Translations under genes and position numbers: made by a program
Notes under the pieces: generated by a model
What the model was told of the DNA's origin: nothing
What the model saw: the letters and a program-made list of their open reading frames with translations, nothing else
Databases searched by the model: none
Assembly: GCA_018466975.1 (NCBI GenBank)
Contig: CM031563.1
Coordinates: forward strand, 434,001 to 498,000
Source of the DNA: Sparassis latifolia
Lineage: Eukaryota; Basidiomycota; Agaricomycetes; Polyporales; Sparassidaceae
DNA: 64,000 bases
Direction: 5' to 3'
Shown: one piece after another, positions 27,282 to 41,990 of the stretch
How positions within the stretch are numbered: position 1 is the stretch's first letter
How the letters are laid out: the number at the start of each line of letters is the position of its first letter

Positions 27282-29862
27282 CTATAAGCCCTTTGCAGCC
27301 AGCACAAAGGCTCGCACCTTCGTTAGATCCTTCCCCCTACCTCCATCCACCTCCACCCCACTGCTAACATCTACTGCCCAGGGCTTTATGACCTCCACGG
27401 CTTCCCGCACGTTCTCCGGTGTCAGGCCGCCTGCAAGAATAATCGGCATGAATCCGATCGGCATCGTCTTGTGAACTTCTACATTTCCGTCCTCGCCCCC
27501 CTGTTGTACGATTGGTCCGGAGACTTCTCCTTTTCTCACGACATCACGCGCAATAGTCCAATCCACGCTCTGTCCTGATCCTCCGCTGAGCCCATCGGTG
27601 CTACCTGCTTTGACAGCGTCCAGCAGCACGAACTCGCTGAGGCCCGGGGTTGTCAGCCCAGCGAGATCCCTGCCTTGCACGTCGACGTGGAACACGCGGA
27701 TGGTGGGCACAGGTATATGGCGCGCAAACTCGGGAGGCTCCGAGCCATGCAACTGCACCATGTCAAGACCGGCATAAGCAATCGCGGCGACGATCTCCGT
27801 CAGAGGCTGGTTCTGGAAGACGCCCACGAGGAGGGGGCGAGCAGGTGAGTCTGGTGAGGACAACACACTGCCGAGGCGCGCTGCATTTGCGGCGAACCAA
27901 GGGCGGTTCGTTTGATCATTCACAGTAGCGTTTCGTGAGGTGTTCGGTGCAGGTCGTGACAGGCGTGCGGCGTGGATGGCAGCAGAGATCTTCTGCGCCT
28001 GGGCAAGAGATACATATCGCTTGCTGGTAGGCACAAACATCAGGCCCAGCATGTCAGCCCCAGCGTCCATCGCACCCAAAGCTTCCACTACGCTCTGGAT
28101 TCCACAAATTTTGACCAATGGTGGAGGAGCCTTGTCTATGGCAATGAGTTCATGCGCAGGCTCAGGCCAATCCAAGAGTTGTCGGATAAATTTGCTGGTA
28201 TCCGCCGCGCGCATCAGCGCCTCACCCACCAGCACCGCACCAACACCCTGATCCTGGTACGCCTTCACGTCGTGGGCATCCTTGATTCCGCTCAGCGCAC
28301 AGAGCACGATGTCGCGCTCACGCACCATGTCAGCAAGTCTGCTAGTGGTGTTCATATCCACCTCGAAGCTGTGCAAATTCCTGTTGTTCACCCCGATCAC
28401 GCGCGCACCCAGCTCAATCGCCCTCTCCATCTCGCTCGCGTTGTTCACCTCAACCAGTGGCTCTATCCCAAGCGATTGCGCGTACGCGTAGAGGGCAGTG
28501 AGACGGGGAGTAGGGAGCATGGCGACAATGAGCAGGACACTGTCCGCGCCGTGGAGACGTGCCTCTGCGATTTGATATTCGTCGAAGATGAAGTCCTTGC
28601 GGAGCACGGCAGGACGGTAGGAGAGTGTGTCGATGGCCTGGCGGGCGAGTCGCATGTCGAGAAGCGTGCCCTTGAACCACGTCGGCTCGGTGAGGACTGA
28701 GATGACGGACGCGCCAGCCAGCGCATAGGTCAGTGCTTGCTCAGCGGAGTTGGCAGCCATCGCTATTGGTCCTTTGGATGGGCTGGCACGCTTGATCTCC
28801 GCCATGAGGGCCGGCTTTCGAGCAGCATCCCTAAGACGAGAAAGGAAAGAGACGGATGGCGGTGCGAGATTCATGGCGAGGAATGTACCTAGATCCTCTG
28901 GCGTCGTCCCTGGCGTCTTCTTGGCAAGTTCGACATCTTTCATCCGCTGTGCGTAGATTCTTTCTAGGATGGTCGGCACTTTATCAGCGGGCTTTGCTGC
29001 TCCGTCCACGGGATCTACGGAGAACGGCGGGAGGTCGCGATCTAGGACATGAAACGTAGGATTCTCCTGCCATTTGCCACCACGGAGGGAGAGGAAATTC
29101 TTCACGAGCGTATCACCTGATTCGGATAAGATGCTCTCTGGGTGATATTGCACAGCCTCGAGGGTGTAAAGGCGATGCCGCACGCCCATGATAATGCCGC
29201 TCTCCTGCGTGGTGGCGGTGACGGCGAGGACGGGAGGAAGGGTAGCCATGCCAGCACCGAGAGAGTGATACCGAGTGGATTTAATCCCTTGTGGTATGCC
29301 CGTGAAGCAACCGCGCCCGTCGTGCCGAATATGACTCACTTTGCCATGCTTGATCTCACCGACGGAACTGGAAGAAGGTAAGTACTGAGTGGTGCAAGAG
29401 GCTACATGAAGGAGAAGGGACGCGAGCCATCGAAGTTGATACAACGCTCAGCTACCCGAGAGAAGTGAACGCGATCACGAAGGATGACGAATGAGACACC
29501 AAACCCAGGAGAAGATCGAAAGATATGAAAATAACATCAACTCACGAAATCTTTCCGCCAAAGACATCCACGAGACATTGTAGACCCATGCATACACCGA
29601 GGACAGGGACCTTGCCAGTAAAATAGTGTATGGCATCGCGGGATATGCCCGAGTCCGTAGCAGGATGGCCGGGGCCAGGGGAAATAATCAAGAACTTGAT
29701 CTTGAGAGCAGGTAGCTGGTCCTTCGCGATAGCATCGTTCCGAACGACGGTGACATCTGCGCCAAGGAGGGACAAGGATTGGTATAGGTTCCAGGTGAAG
29801 GAGTCAAAGTTGTCGATGAGCAGAACGTCTATCTGACGGTCGAGTTCGGGTGGAAGAGCCAT
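27282..29862 (-). CDS. TRP1: Trifunctional tryptophan biosynthesis enzyme (GATase-IGPS-PRAI)
   Basis: This multifunctional enzyme combines the glutamine amidotransferase of anthranilate synthase, indole-3-glycerol-phosphate synthase and phosphoribosylanthranilate isomerase. Two exons (29862-29546, 29367-27282) join exactly to 800 residues, the usual size of the fungal protein. The GATase part has [22 protein letters not shown], the nucleophile Cys in GVCMGLQ and the His/Glu in YHPESI. The IGPS part has [26 protein letters not shown] and GVNNRNL. The PRAI part has [14 protein letters not shown] and DVSSGVE. I chose the ATG at 29862 rather than the in-frame position 29892 because [11 protein letters not shown] leads directly into the GATase domain. 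The 178-nt intron is longer than its neighbours. Confidence 0.97.
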
Positions 29863-30164
29863 GGTCGTCTGTAGCAAGAGTGGTATCCTCACGAGCTGAG
29901 GCTTTGAGCGTATGGGATATGCAGGTCATGGTCCTTGATCATCTGCGTGCACTCCGCCGCATCAAATTCAATAGTTGGACGGTGAGCAAAAAGCTTATTT
30001 TTGTTCATTTCTCATGTGCATTTGTATGTGCGTTTGCATATGAAACGCGTTTGCAGGACGAGCCTGCGACGAGCCTTACAGTGGGACTGCCGCGGCGTAG
30101 CCACCGACTCCTTGTAGACCGCCCTAGCCACGTGACCCTTCCTTTGCTCCTTCAAGTTGCCGCC
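29863..30164. promoter_or_regulatory. Divergent promoter region of TRP1 and the lipase gene
   Basis: These 302 bp separate the two divergent start codons. The lipase reading frame happens to stay open backwards through this region to 29850, but that extension has no family similarity and overlaps the TRP1 start, so I treat it as non-coding. No specific operator was identified. Confidence 0.5.
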
Positions 30165-31613
30165 ATGGCGTACTTTCCAGTCATAGGTCGTCTCACTGGC
30201 CCCGAGTACGCTGCTATCCTCGTCGGCTCCCTTCTTGTTGCTCTCGAAACTCTTCTCACCTTCATCATCTCCTTTCTCCCCAAGCCCGTCATCCAGTGGT
30301 TTTACGACCGCTCGCGCCCTGTCTTCCACTTCTTCGTCGGTCCACCGCTCCCCAAGTCTGACAAACAGCGCTTCACTGACCGCATCCGCCGCGCCCAAGA
30401 CTTCTCTGGCCTCTGCGAGATTTTTGGTTACACATTCGAGGAACACGTCGTGCACACCAAGGATGGATATCTCCTCGGTCTCCACCGTCTGCCCTTCAGG
30501 AAGGGTGAGCAGAGGCGCGGTCGGGGCTCTTCCACCGGCAAGCCTGTCGTGTACCTCCACCACGGCCTGCTCATGAACTCCGAGGTCTGGCTCTGTCTCA
30601 CTTCCGCAGAGCGCTCCATCGCCTTCACCCTCGTCGAGCTCGGCTTTGACGTCTGGCTCGGCAACAACCGCGGGAACAAGTACTCCAAGAAGTCCATCCA
30701 CCACAACCCCAACTCTGCCCGCTTCTGGAACTACAGCATAGACGATTTTGCCTGGCACGACATACCCGACTCCATCGAGTACATCCTCGACGTGACCAAG
30801 GAGGCGAGCCTCAGTTACGTCGGCTTCAGCCAGGGCACCGCCCAAGCCTTCGCCGCGTTGAGCATCCACCCCCAGCTTAACGAGAAGATCAACGTGTTCA
30901 TCGCGCTCGCCCCCGCCATGAGTCCCGCAGGACTGTCCGCACCCATGGTCGACGTCCTCATGAAAGCGAGCCCCACGCTGCTCTTCCTCATCTTCGGCCG
31001 CAAGTCCATCCTCTCCTCCGTCCCTGCCTGGCAGTCCCTCCTGTACCCGCCCGTATTTTGCGCGATCATCACAATCTCGCTGCGCTTCCTGTTTGGCTGG
31101 CGCAGCGAGAACATCTCGCCGGAGCAGAAGCTCGCCGCGTTCTCCCACCTGTACTCCTTCGCGTCGGTCAAGTCCGTCGTGCACTGGTTCCAGATCATGC
31201 GCAACGGCAAGTTCCAGATGTATGATGATGACGTTCAGCGCGTAGTACTCATTCGCTCGACCGCCGCGCGCCCTTCTGGTGTCACCTCGTACGCCCCTGC
31301 GCGCTTCCCCACGCGGAACATCGTCACCCCCATCTTCCTCCTTTACGGCGACCGCGACTCGCTCGTCGACATTGGCACGATGCTGCACGAGTTGCCGAGA
31401 CACACGACCTCGAGGTGCTTGCACGGCTATGAGCACCTTGACGTCTTATGGGGCAGAGATATCGACAAGGACGTGATCCCTCACGTAGTCGAAGCTCTGC
31501 GCGCCTACTGCGTTGCGCCAGAGCGGGTGCTGAGTGAGGGAAAGCTGAACGGATATTTGGAGGTTCCGGACACGTCGGATACCGTGTCTGTAAGCTCGGG
31601 GTACGAGAGCTAG
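30165..31613 (+). CDS. Alpha/beta-hydrolase lipase, steryl ester hydrolase-like
   Basis: This is a membrane-anchored acid-lipase-family enzyme, resembling fungal steryl ester hydrolases (Yeh1/Yeh2/Tgl1) that release sterols and fatty acids from lipid droplets or at the plasma membrane. It is a single exon of 482 residues from the ATG at 30165. An N-terminal membrane helix lies at about residues 12-42. The AB-lipase segment HVVHTKDGYLLGLHR, the oxyanion region YLHHGLLMNSEVW and GNNRGNKYS are visible. The catalytic triad is probably Ser222 in GFSQGT, Asp in YGDRDSLVD and His in YEHLDVLWG. The substrate is inferred from family resemblance only. It is divergent from TRP1. Confidence 0.9.
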   Translation: MAYFPVIGRLTGPEYAAILVGSLLVALETLLTFIISFLPKPVIQWFYDRSRPVFHFFVGPPLPKSDKQRFTDRIRRAQDFSGLCEIFGYTFEEHVVHTKDGYLLGLHRLPFRKGEQRRGRGSSTGKPVVYLHHGLLMNSEVWLCLTSAERSIAFTLVELGFDVWLGNNRGNKYSKKSIHHNPNSARFWNYSIDDFAWHDIPDSIEYILDVTKEASLSYVGFSQGTAQAFAALSIHPQLNEKINVFIALAPAMSPAGLSAPMVDVLMKASPTLLFLIFGRKSILSSVPAWQSLLYPPVFCAIITISLRFLFGWRSENISPEQKLAAFSHLYSFASVKSVVHWFQIMRNGKFQMYDDDVQRVVLIRSTAARPSGVTSYAPARFPTRNIVTPIFLLYGDRDSLVDIGTMLHELPRHTTSRCLHGYEHLDVLWGRDIDKDVIPHVVEALRAYCVAPERVLSEGKLNGYLEVPDTSDTVSVSSGYES

Positions 31614-32429
31614 CGCGTTGTTTAACGCTCTTCCTCTTTTCCTTGCATGCATGTTTCTTGTTATCGCTCTCAGCACAGACATTCTGTCAACAACACGTCC
31701 AGTCATGTAGATAGTACGCTTTCGTTCCCTGTTTTGCGGTGTGCAGTCGTATGCCATTTTCCGTCGATGCCGTATGTTACCGTCCCCAAGTCCGGATCCG
31801 AGGAATAATGCGTCAATTACAAACGAATACAGAAAGTGTCTAGACGTGCTGAATTCTCGGGCCCGTCAGCTAGCGGTGTCACTCTGATACGTCCGGACAT
31901 TTTCGCAGTGGTCCTCCTGGGCGTCAGCTTTGAACGGATGCACGTCATCTGTCTGTCAAGCCGGCGACCTTGTTGAAGCTTGAAGAAGGCTGGGCCAGTG
32001 TGGGAGTAGTCCTTGCCGTTCGCCTGGTCGTTATTGTACTTGATCGCTGGCAGGAGTAGAGGGCGATGGTGTAGTCGGGAAGGCTCTGGCGGGAGGGGGA
32101 TGGAGCCTCGAGAGGGGTCCGGGTGTTAGTCGTCGGTGGCGGAGGTCAGACGGACCTCAAATGGGACGGGAGGACGGTAGACGACACTTGCCTTTTCTGT
32201 CGTCCATCGGACGCATCTTCTCTCGATCACTCCCAGCCCTGACGTTGTATACACATTTATGCTCGCGAATAAACAAGGTCATGCAATAATCATAAGCGTT
32301 CGTGGTAGAAAGTCATCAACGGTCGTGGTTACATCGTCACAAGTCGCCAGAGTTCAGAGGAAAAAAGGTGATTAGAAAAGAGTAGATCGGAGACGCATCT
32401 CAGATCGACAGCCCCGCGAGATCTGCCCT
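31614..32429. other. Convergent intergenic region, no gene seen
   Basis: There are 816 bp between the convergent lipase and TMEM184-like genes. No coding, RNA or repeat feature could be supported. Confidence 0.45.
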
Positions 32430-35400
32430 TCATCGTCTGCTACCGTCCCGATGGATCCGGCCAGGCGATGCACTGTGAGGCGCGTAGCTCTGTCGCCTCA
32501 CGTTGTATGTCGACCTTCGGAGCCCTCGCGAACCAACTGGCGGGTCCTCGGACGCGGTCATGGATCCACGCACCTGTAGAGGACGCACTAGCGGTGAATA
32601 AGACGAAGGTGTCGGAGCCAGTTGGACAGCCGACGACGCTGGCTCAACTTGAGAAAGAGCAGTCGCTTCCTCACGATCGGTGATAGGGGCAAGGCGTGCG
32701 GGCAGAACAATCCTATCCCTACTTGGCGTGTAGCGGTTCGCAATAAACGGGGTGCTGCGTCTGCCGCCGTACGAATATCTGCGGTCACTTAGTACGGGAG
32801 CACGCATGGTAGCACTGCCTCTGCCAGAGGACTTGGACTGCGCGGGTCGGGCCAATGGCACACCTGGTCGTACACTCGGATCCGTCGATGCTGGTGAAGG
32901 GATCGGCAGTGCTGCTGGATATGTCCCGACCTCGGGACGAACGCGATGGGGCGACTGCACAAACACCGGCGTCTTCAGTTGCTGCACGCTCTCCGGGACC
33001 ACTTCCGGCTCCCCGGGCAGCCGCACCCGCGTCCGGTGCGATTCTGACGACGTCCGTCCGACGCTCACCACCTCCGCGGACGTCGACGAGTACGCCACGT
33101 CCGGAAACGCCCGTCCCAGGAAGCTGTCCGACTGGTTGCTATCTGTGAGCGCCGGGGACGACGGGACGTTACTAGACACAACGCTCGAGCGGTTCTGCAG
33201 CGATGTCAGTGTCGCCTGCCGGTCAGCAGGCGGATGTGGTGGCGGATCACGCTCGGGGGAGACGAATGCAGACAACAGTGCTTCGGGCTCCTGCGGCGCA
33301 AGTGGAACATCCTTGTCTCGAAGACCCTTCTTCTTCTGACTATCCCTATACGTCCGTATCACGGATGGTGGCGGTTGATCCTCGTAGTCATGCTCCCCAA
33401 CGTTGTGTTGCAATAACCTCGTTTGATCTTGGCCAGTTGGGTCTTCGCGACCTCGAGGCTCAGAGGCGCGATTGTACGTCTGCTCCTGTTCGAGCTCCCA
33501 GTGCATCGCAGACCCCGATATTCGCGCATATATGTCTCGGCACCATGAATACTCTCGGCGCCAATGGCCGGCGGCAGGGGCTCCGCTCTCCTCGACTTCT
33601 CCGAGGCGATCATATCTCGGAGCGTTTATGCGATCTGGTTTAGAAAATCATCAAAACCGAGAGGTCGCTACTCACGGGGGGAGAATCGACGTACCCGCCT
33701 TACTGTATCCCGTCTTCGACAGTCCCTTCTTTATCTGCTCAGCAAGGGGGTCGCTCTTTTCTCTGTGCCACCTGTCTCGGGCCTCCCACGGAGGGGTCTG
33801 CCCGTCCGCAGCATGGAGCCACTGCCACTCCGCATCGACGTGCACGGTCTCCTCCATCGCGACGACGATGGGATTCTTCCCCGCCTGGTCGGCGCGACGG
33901 ATGTCATAACGCGACTTCCCGAAGACGCCTTCGAGGACGGCCTCCCGCCGCGCCTGCACATCCGTCTCGTGCCCGCGAAACCGGTGGGCCATGTACACGG
34001 CACCCGCCCAGAGCTCCCGCAACGTCTCCTTGAAGTTGAGCACCTGCACGAGCGAGCGCCAGCGTGGAGTACGCTCGGGTGCGGTGCGGTAGGGCTTGTA
34101 GGTGAAGGCGCGGATGTGGAGGAACGCGAAGAGCCTTGAATGTCTCCAGGAGAGGAGAGTCGTTAGTCTGGTCTCGCGCCGGACGGCGCATGTTACGTAC
34201 ATCATCTCGAATGTCTCCGTGACTGCGCCAACGCCGGTGGCGATGTTGTCGGCGGTCATGTATTGTGTCTGTATTAACTGTAAACCAGAGAATGGGTCGC
34301 AGGAGACAGAGCTTACGTCTTTGATGACGCCAAACACCTCGAGGCTGGAGATAAACGTCTCTTGCCAGAAGGTAAGGAAGACTGGACGTTGCATTCTATC
34401 ACGACATGAACGTGAGACGCTGACGGAGACATACCAACTGCCTTGATCGCGAACAGCTTCAAGAGCGGCTTGTGAGGCGCCAAGTACTCCGAGATCGGGA
34501 GGTAAAGCTGAATCAAACAATACATGGCCACAGATACGGAGATTGACACGACTACAGTGATCTGCGAAGTGCATTCGACTCGTGTCGGCTAGCAGCGTAA
34601 GCAGACTACTAACATATATGTGTCCCCAGCCGGGACTCCACGAGTCACCACAGTACAAGCCCACATAATTGAGCACCACCGCAACAAGAGTCGTCCTGAC
34701 AGAAATAATGGGAACAAGGTGTCAAGTAGCAGGGGTGTGCATACTCACACTGGTCTGATCACACAATATTGGAGGACACCCCATTTCATGAGTTGGAAGA
34801 AATACAGGCCGTCCTGTGGGCAACATATGTTTGACTCTAGTTTCATGCTCGCGATCGGACTTACCTCTGGCTTCCAGCGGACGAAGGAAAGCGGGAAGAC
34901 CCATGTTCTTGGTTTCGTTCCCCTCCTGCATGCTTCCCGATCATTCTGACAGGAAAGACCCACCTACAGGATCGTATTCAATAAAGTAGCAGGAGCAGAG
35001 AGACGACGAATGCAATCGGCAGCCGTCAAACCTTACCCTGCGAAAGATCTCCTTCTGTTCGGGTACATGAGGAGAGAGGTACGTCAGGAGGAGATAGAAG
35101 AATGCGGTGAGCACTGTCGACTCGTAGCAGTCGCGGATGAGAAGGAGGGCGGTGGAGTGGTTCTGCACACGCAGAGAAATTCAAAAATGTGAATGATCGA
35201 AGAGTGCACAGACCTTACCCAGTATAAGTAGGAGGCAAAGCTTACTACGGCATAAATAGGGACCATGAACAGAATCCGGACGATGTCTACGGGGCCTGAA
35301 AATGAATTTTCCACAAGTAAACGAACACGCGAGGCAATGGACGTACACCGCTGCTCGCGCTTCTACGCGGAGATGTATACAGAATGAGATACAGCTGTGC

Positions 35401-35733
35401 GGTCCGGAGAATTACATACATTTGTGTACCATACCAAGTGCCTGTCAATGAGCCAAAAGGACACGACGATAGCTACGAAGGTGAAGGATCCGGAGATGAT
35501 CCATCCAATCTGGATTAGCAGCGGGGTGAATCTGTGAAGGGGATGAATAGTCAGCTACGTACGTGGTGTGCTAGATGCAGCCGAAGAGACGAGCGCAGTT
35601 CAGTAGGTATGGACGGGCAAGTGAGCGGGACGTGGGAGGCACCTTGCAGTATCACACTCCCGTTTTGGATCAAAGGCGGTTCGGCGGCTAGGGCAGTCTT
35701 TGCAAAGCACCGTCCATTCTGGACGTCGGCCAT
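32430..35733 (-). CDS. TMEM184 / organic solute transporter alpha-like membrane protein
   Basis: This is a seven-helix membrane protein of the solute-transporter-alpha/TMEM184 family, whose molecular role is poorly known. It starts at 35733. Exons run 35733-35563, 35509-about 35420, 35295-35219, 35162-35037, 34945-34865, 34813-34749, 34695-34614, 34561-34435, 34381-34317, 34268-34201, 34134-33676 and 33615-32430, giving about 866 residues. Visible family motifs are IVRILFMVPIYAVVSFASYL, LLLIRDCYESTVLTAFFYLL, LMKWGVLQYCVIRP, GLYCGDSWSPGWGHIY, CLIQLYLPISEYLAPHKPLL, LTFWQETF and AFLHIRAFTYKPYR. The last ~400 residues are a disordered Ser/Pro/Arg-rich tail. The splice path near 35420-35295 is ambiguous: a conserved-looking 14-nt exon (35349-35362, KREQ-R) does not keep frame, whereas extending the exon to 35416 does. 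Confidence 0.87.
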
Positions 35734-39135
<3,402 letters not shown>

Positions 39136-39737
39136 CTGGTCAATGATTATGTTTCGTGTTTACTTTACCCCATGAAAAGTGATAGAACACAATTTGAGCC
39201 AGGGTCTTGCTACCGTCCGAAATGATGTGAGCTGACTGCTTTCAGCTAAGTTTAAAATGATAAACACACTTTTCGATTCCCTAAAGAATCGGTTATCTTC
39301 CGCGAGTTTACAGCCATTGCTTAATAAGCTGTTAGGGGGTTGTACCTGAACCTATTAAAGGAAATTATCGCTCACAATAGGCATCTGCTGTTTTTCTTCG
39401 GATTATTTGGGACTCTCCGCTCTGATTATTTGGAACTCCCCACTTTCTGCATGGACATCCGCTGATTAATTAAGACTCTCCGCTATTTCGTATGAATATC
39501 AGATGCTCAAATATTGTGGTATTATAAGTACTAGGTTACAAACAATCAGGGGCTTATCCTTCTCTGCTTCTTCCATTAGTCGCTCAGCATAAAACCCTCG
39601 TGTGCAGCACAAAAACCAGTAAAAACCAGTATCACAGACACTTGGGCCGAGGTGACGAAGCATCGTGAGTTGATGTGGTAACATTCTGGTATCACACTGA
39701 CATATTTTAGATATCACATATTAGGGGTAGTCAGAGT
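39136..39737. other. AT-rich non-coding stretch at the start of the repeat region
   Basis: No gene is supported. Three imperfect copies of a GATTATTTGGGACTCTCCGC-like motif lie between about 39397 and 39485. Confidence 0.45.
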
Positions 39738-40330
39738 GGACGATTCTGTGAGCGATTCTGGGAACGATTCTGAGTCGATTTCGATGAACTGAATCGTGTG
39801 AAAATCTCATCAATTTTGACCACCCCGTTTCATTGTGGAGGGTTGGTGCGATTCTGTGCCGATTCCAGCGAGGATTTTGCTGTACTGTACTGTACTGGAA
39901 AAAGACATACATTGTTTCTTTAAGGTGTGCCACAGCTTATCTCCTGGGTGTTTTTAGTATGAGTATTGAACAAGGAAAGGGCAGAACTCAGAAATTTAAA
40001 GTATAGAGAATTGCATGGCAAATGAGATCACAGTCCACATATTATCACTAGGGCATGCATCTATCATGAATTCTATAAAGGATAACTAATTGTTTCTAAT
40101 GATTACCTATTTTGTAGTGGCAGATACAGAGGGAGGAGAATTGAGGTGCGAGAATCGGCGATTCTGAGGTTGAAGCGCCTCCAGAGGCTATTCGACAATT
40201 CAATGTGATTCACGTCCGATTCTGATTTTGAGTCAATTCTGGGATGCAAAATCATCGTCAGAATCCGTCTTCGGAGAAACTCTGAATCACCCCAAAACTG
40301 CCAACTTTGACTCCCCCTATTATGTTGCAT
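39738..40330. repeat. Two stretches rich in GATTCT motifs with a similar right border
   Basis: GATTCT/AGAATC words recur densely at 39738-39870 and again at 40150-40330. Both stretches end with related sequences: CAATTTTGACCACCCCG near 39810 and CCAACTTTGACTCCCCC near 40300. This suggests two diverged copies of one non-coding repeat; no open frame is associated. Confidence 0.45.
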
Positions 40331-40584
40331 GGTCTGGTGTTGTCTTGTGAGGTATTACTGGCACAGCCATGTATGTTGGCTATCACCAGGTTGGTCGCTG
40401 TGCTCAGTTGCTGTTTGCTGTTGCATCAGTCTTGTAGTTCACATATGCATATGGCAAGTTTGCAACAGTGTGGTGGCGGCGATGCGAGGAGCAACTACTT
40501 GGAGTTTTGTTGGAAAGTAGCATCCATAAATTCTGGTGGCTCCAGAATTTTGAAAGCGCCCACACCTGGACCTCATGTGTTTCC

Positions 40585-40632
40585 TAGCTAATTAGCTTGT
40601 CATATGTACCCGATACGACAAGCTAACTAGCA
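40585..40632. repeat. Short inverted repeat (hairpin)
   Basis: The arm TAGCTAATTAGCTTGTC (40585-40601) pairs with the arm GACAAGCTAACTAGCA (40617-40632), with two mismatches and a 15-nt loop. It could be the tip of a small mobile element or a transcript hairpin. Confidence 0.55.
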
Positions 40633-40939
40633 AGGAATGCTATTTTGCCTTACACTCTGAATACCACCCGAAATGACTCTGTGTTTCCTCTAAAAATGAT
40701 AAATAAGGCAGTGCTGATGAGATAAGGCTGCCCGCTACTAATAATGACACCCGCGCCCCACATCTCCCTCAGCAAGCTTCACGCCTTGCTCCTGCCACTT
40801 TCCACGGCTCTCGATTACTGCACTGTCATGCATCAAAAGTGTTTGGCTTGTGAACATGTAACCACCGGTGAAGCGCTCGACGAAGAAATCACGTGACTAA
40901 GATGAAATCTGAGAACATTGGCTGAGCGTGTCACCTGAT

Positions 40940-41119
40940 GCTCACATTATGCTATTGGACAGAAAAAACTCGGAAGGTGCTTTCTCCCTACTTCTCCCTG
41001 CTCGCTTTATGCTATTGGATACGGAGGTCCCAAGAGTTTTGTCTTCCCTGTTTCTCCCTGCTCACTTTATACTATTGGACACGAAGGTTACAATTCCTGA
41101 GGAACGAAGAGAATTGTTC
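40940..41119. repeat. Three copies of a 60-nt tandem repeat
   Basis: Units start at 40940, 41000 and 41060, each beginning GCTC(A/G)C(A/T)TTAT(G/A)CTATTGGA. The period of 60 nt keeps one frame open (a 20-residue repeat with MLLD at the start and LLP/FLP at the end), but no gene context supports translation. Confidence 0.65.
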
Positions 41120-41195
41120 TTATAAGCGGTGGGTCTTTGGAGGTTGAGGTGAACCATGACACACTTTTCTTTTAACTGTGGGAAGATTCTGGAGG

Positions 41196-41345
41196 TAGAA
41201 CTTAGCTACAAACATTCTAATGGCTCTTCTTGTCCAACTACAAGTTGACTATAGGTGGATGTTCAAAACAGTTGTAATGAAAATCGGCGCGACTTGTATA
41301 AATAACCATCAACAGATGCATGGCTGCAGCACTTAGATTAGACTT
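41196..41345. repeat. Dispersed direct repeat, copy A
   Basis: This is the first of three diverged copies of a ~145-nt repeat. Shared words include GTTGTAATGAAAATCGGCGCG and GACTTGTATAAATAACCATC-like stretches, followed by GCACTTAGATTAGA. It lies just before the copia remnant. The TATAAATA-like core could be a promoter of an LTR, which is inference. Confidence 0.55.
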
Positions 41346-41396
41346 GCTGGGAGTGGGCCACTGCTTCGCATGGCATGAACGATTCCTGAGGTCTGT

Positions 41397-41840
41397 CTTA
41401 TATTTTGGTTGTGACAGGGATAACTGTCGCTCTACTGGTTAGCATGTAAAAGTGGGCACAGGAGCTATCAGCTGGAGTAGCAAGCTTCATTCCCTTATTG
41501 CCCAATCCATCACAGAAGCCAAGTATATTGCTGCAGTTGCAGCTGGAAAGAGAATTCTCTGGATGTGTAATCTTCTCACAGAACTGGGGTATACAGTGTA
41601 AGCCTGTATACTTTACATGGACAATCAGTCTGTGATGAGTGTCTCTAACAATCGAGAATGTCATGAGAGAATGAAGCACTTGGATCTCCACTTCTTCTGG
41701 CTTTGAGACACTGTGGAGGCTGATCAAATTGCACCGGTGTATATTCCTACTGCAGAGATGGTAGTGAACATTTTAACAAAGCCCTTGCCAGCGGCAAAGA
41801 TTATCTACTGCTGTGAGATGATGGACTTGAAGATCTAATC
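41397..41840 (+). pseudogene. Ty1/copia retrotransposon RNase H remnant
   Basis: The plus frame reads GAISWSSKLHSLIAQSITEA and KYIAAVAAGKRILW. This is the C-terminal RNase H region of Ty1/copia polyproteins, followed by MDNQSVMSVSNN and a terminal ILTKPLP motif. In-frame stops occur at 41599-41601 and 41704-41706. Reverse transcriptase, integrase and gag are absent, so only the 3' end of a dead element remains. It lies between repeat copies A and B, which might be diverged LTR pieces. Confidence 0.85.
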
Positions 41841-41990
41841 ACCAAACCCTCGGATCTTTCCGAATGTGCTGAATGACTCGGACATTCTCGGATTCATGTT
41901 TCCTCAGATTTCCTCGGATCATGTGTCTGCCATGTCATATACCATTCTCACTGCTGCGGTTCAAATTATCTCTTTGCACCATTAATCACT

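Noticed and set aside
29850..30164. N-terminal extension of the lipase frame
   Set aside because: The frame is open, but the peptide has no family similarity and overlaps the TRP1 start. The ATG at 30165 leads directly into the membrane anchor.
30012..31436. 474-codon open frame on the minus strand opposite the lipase gene
   Set aside because: It mirrors the high-GC codon use of the lipase, has low-complexity E/G/D/V composition and no family motif. The plus-strand lipase has its full catalytic triad.
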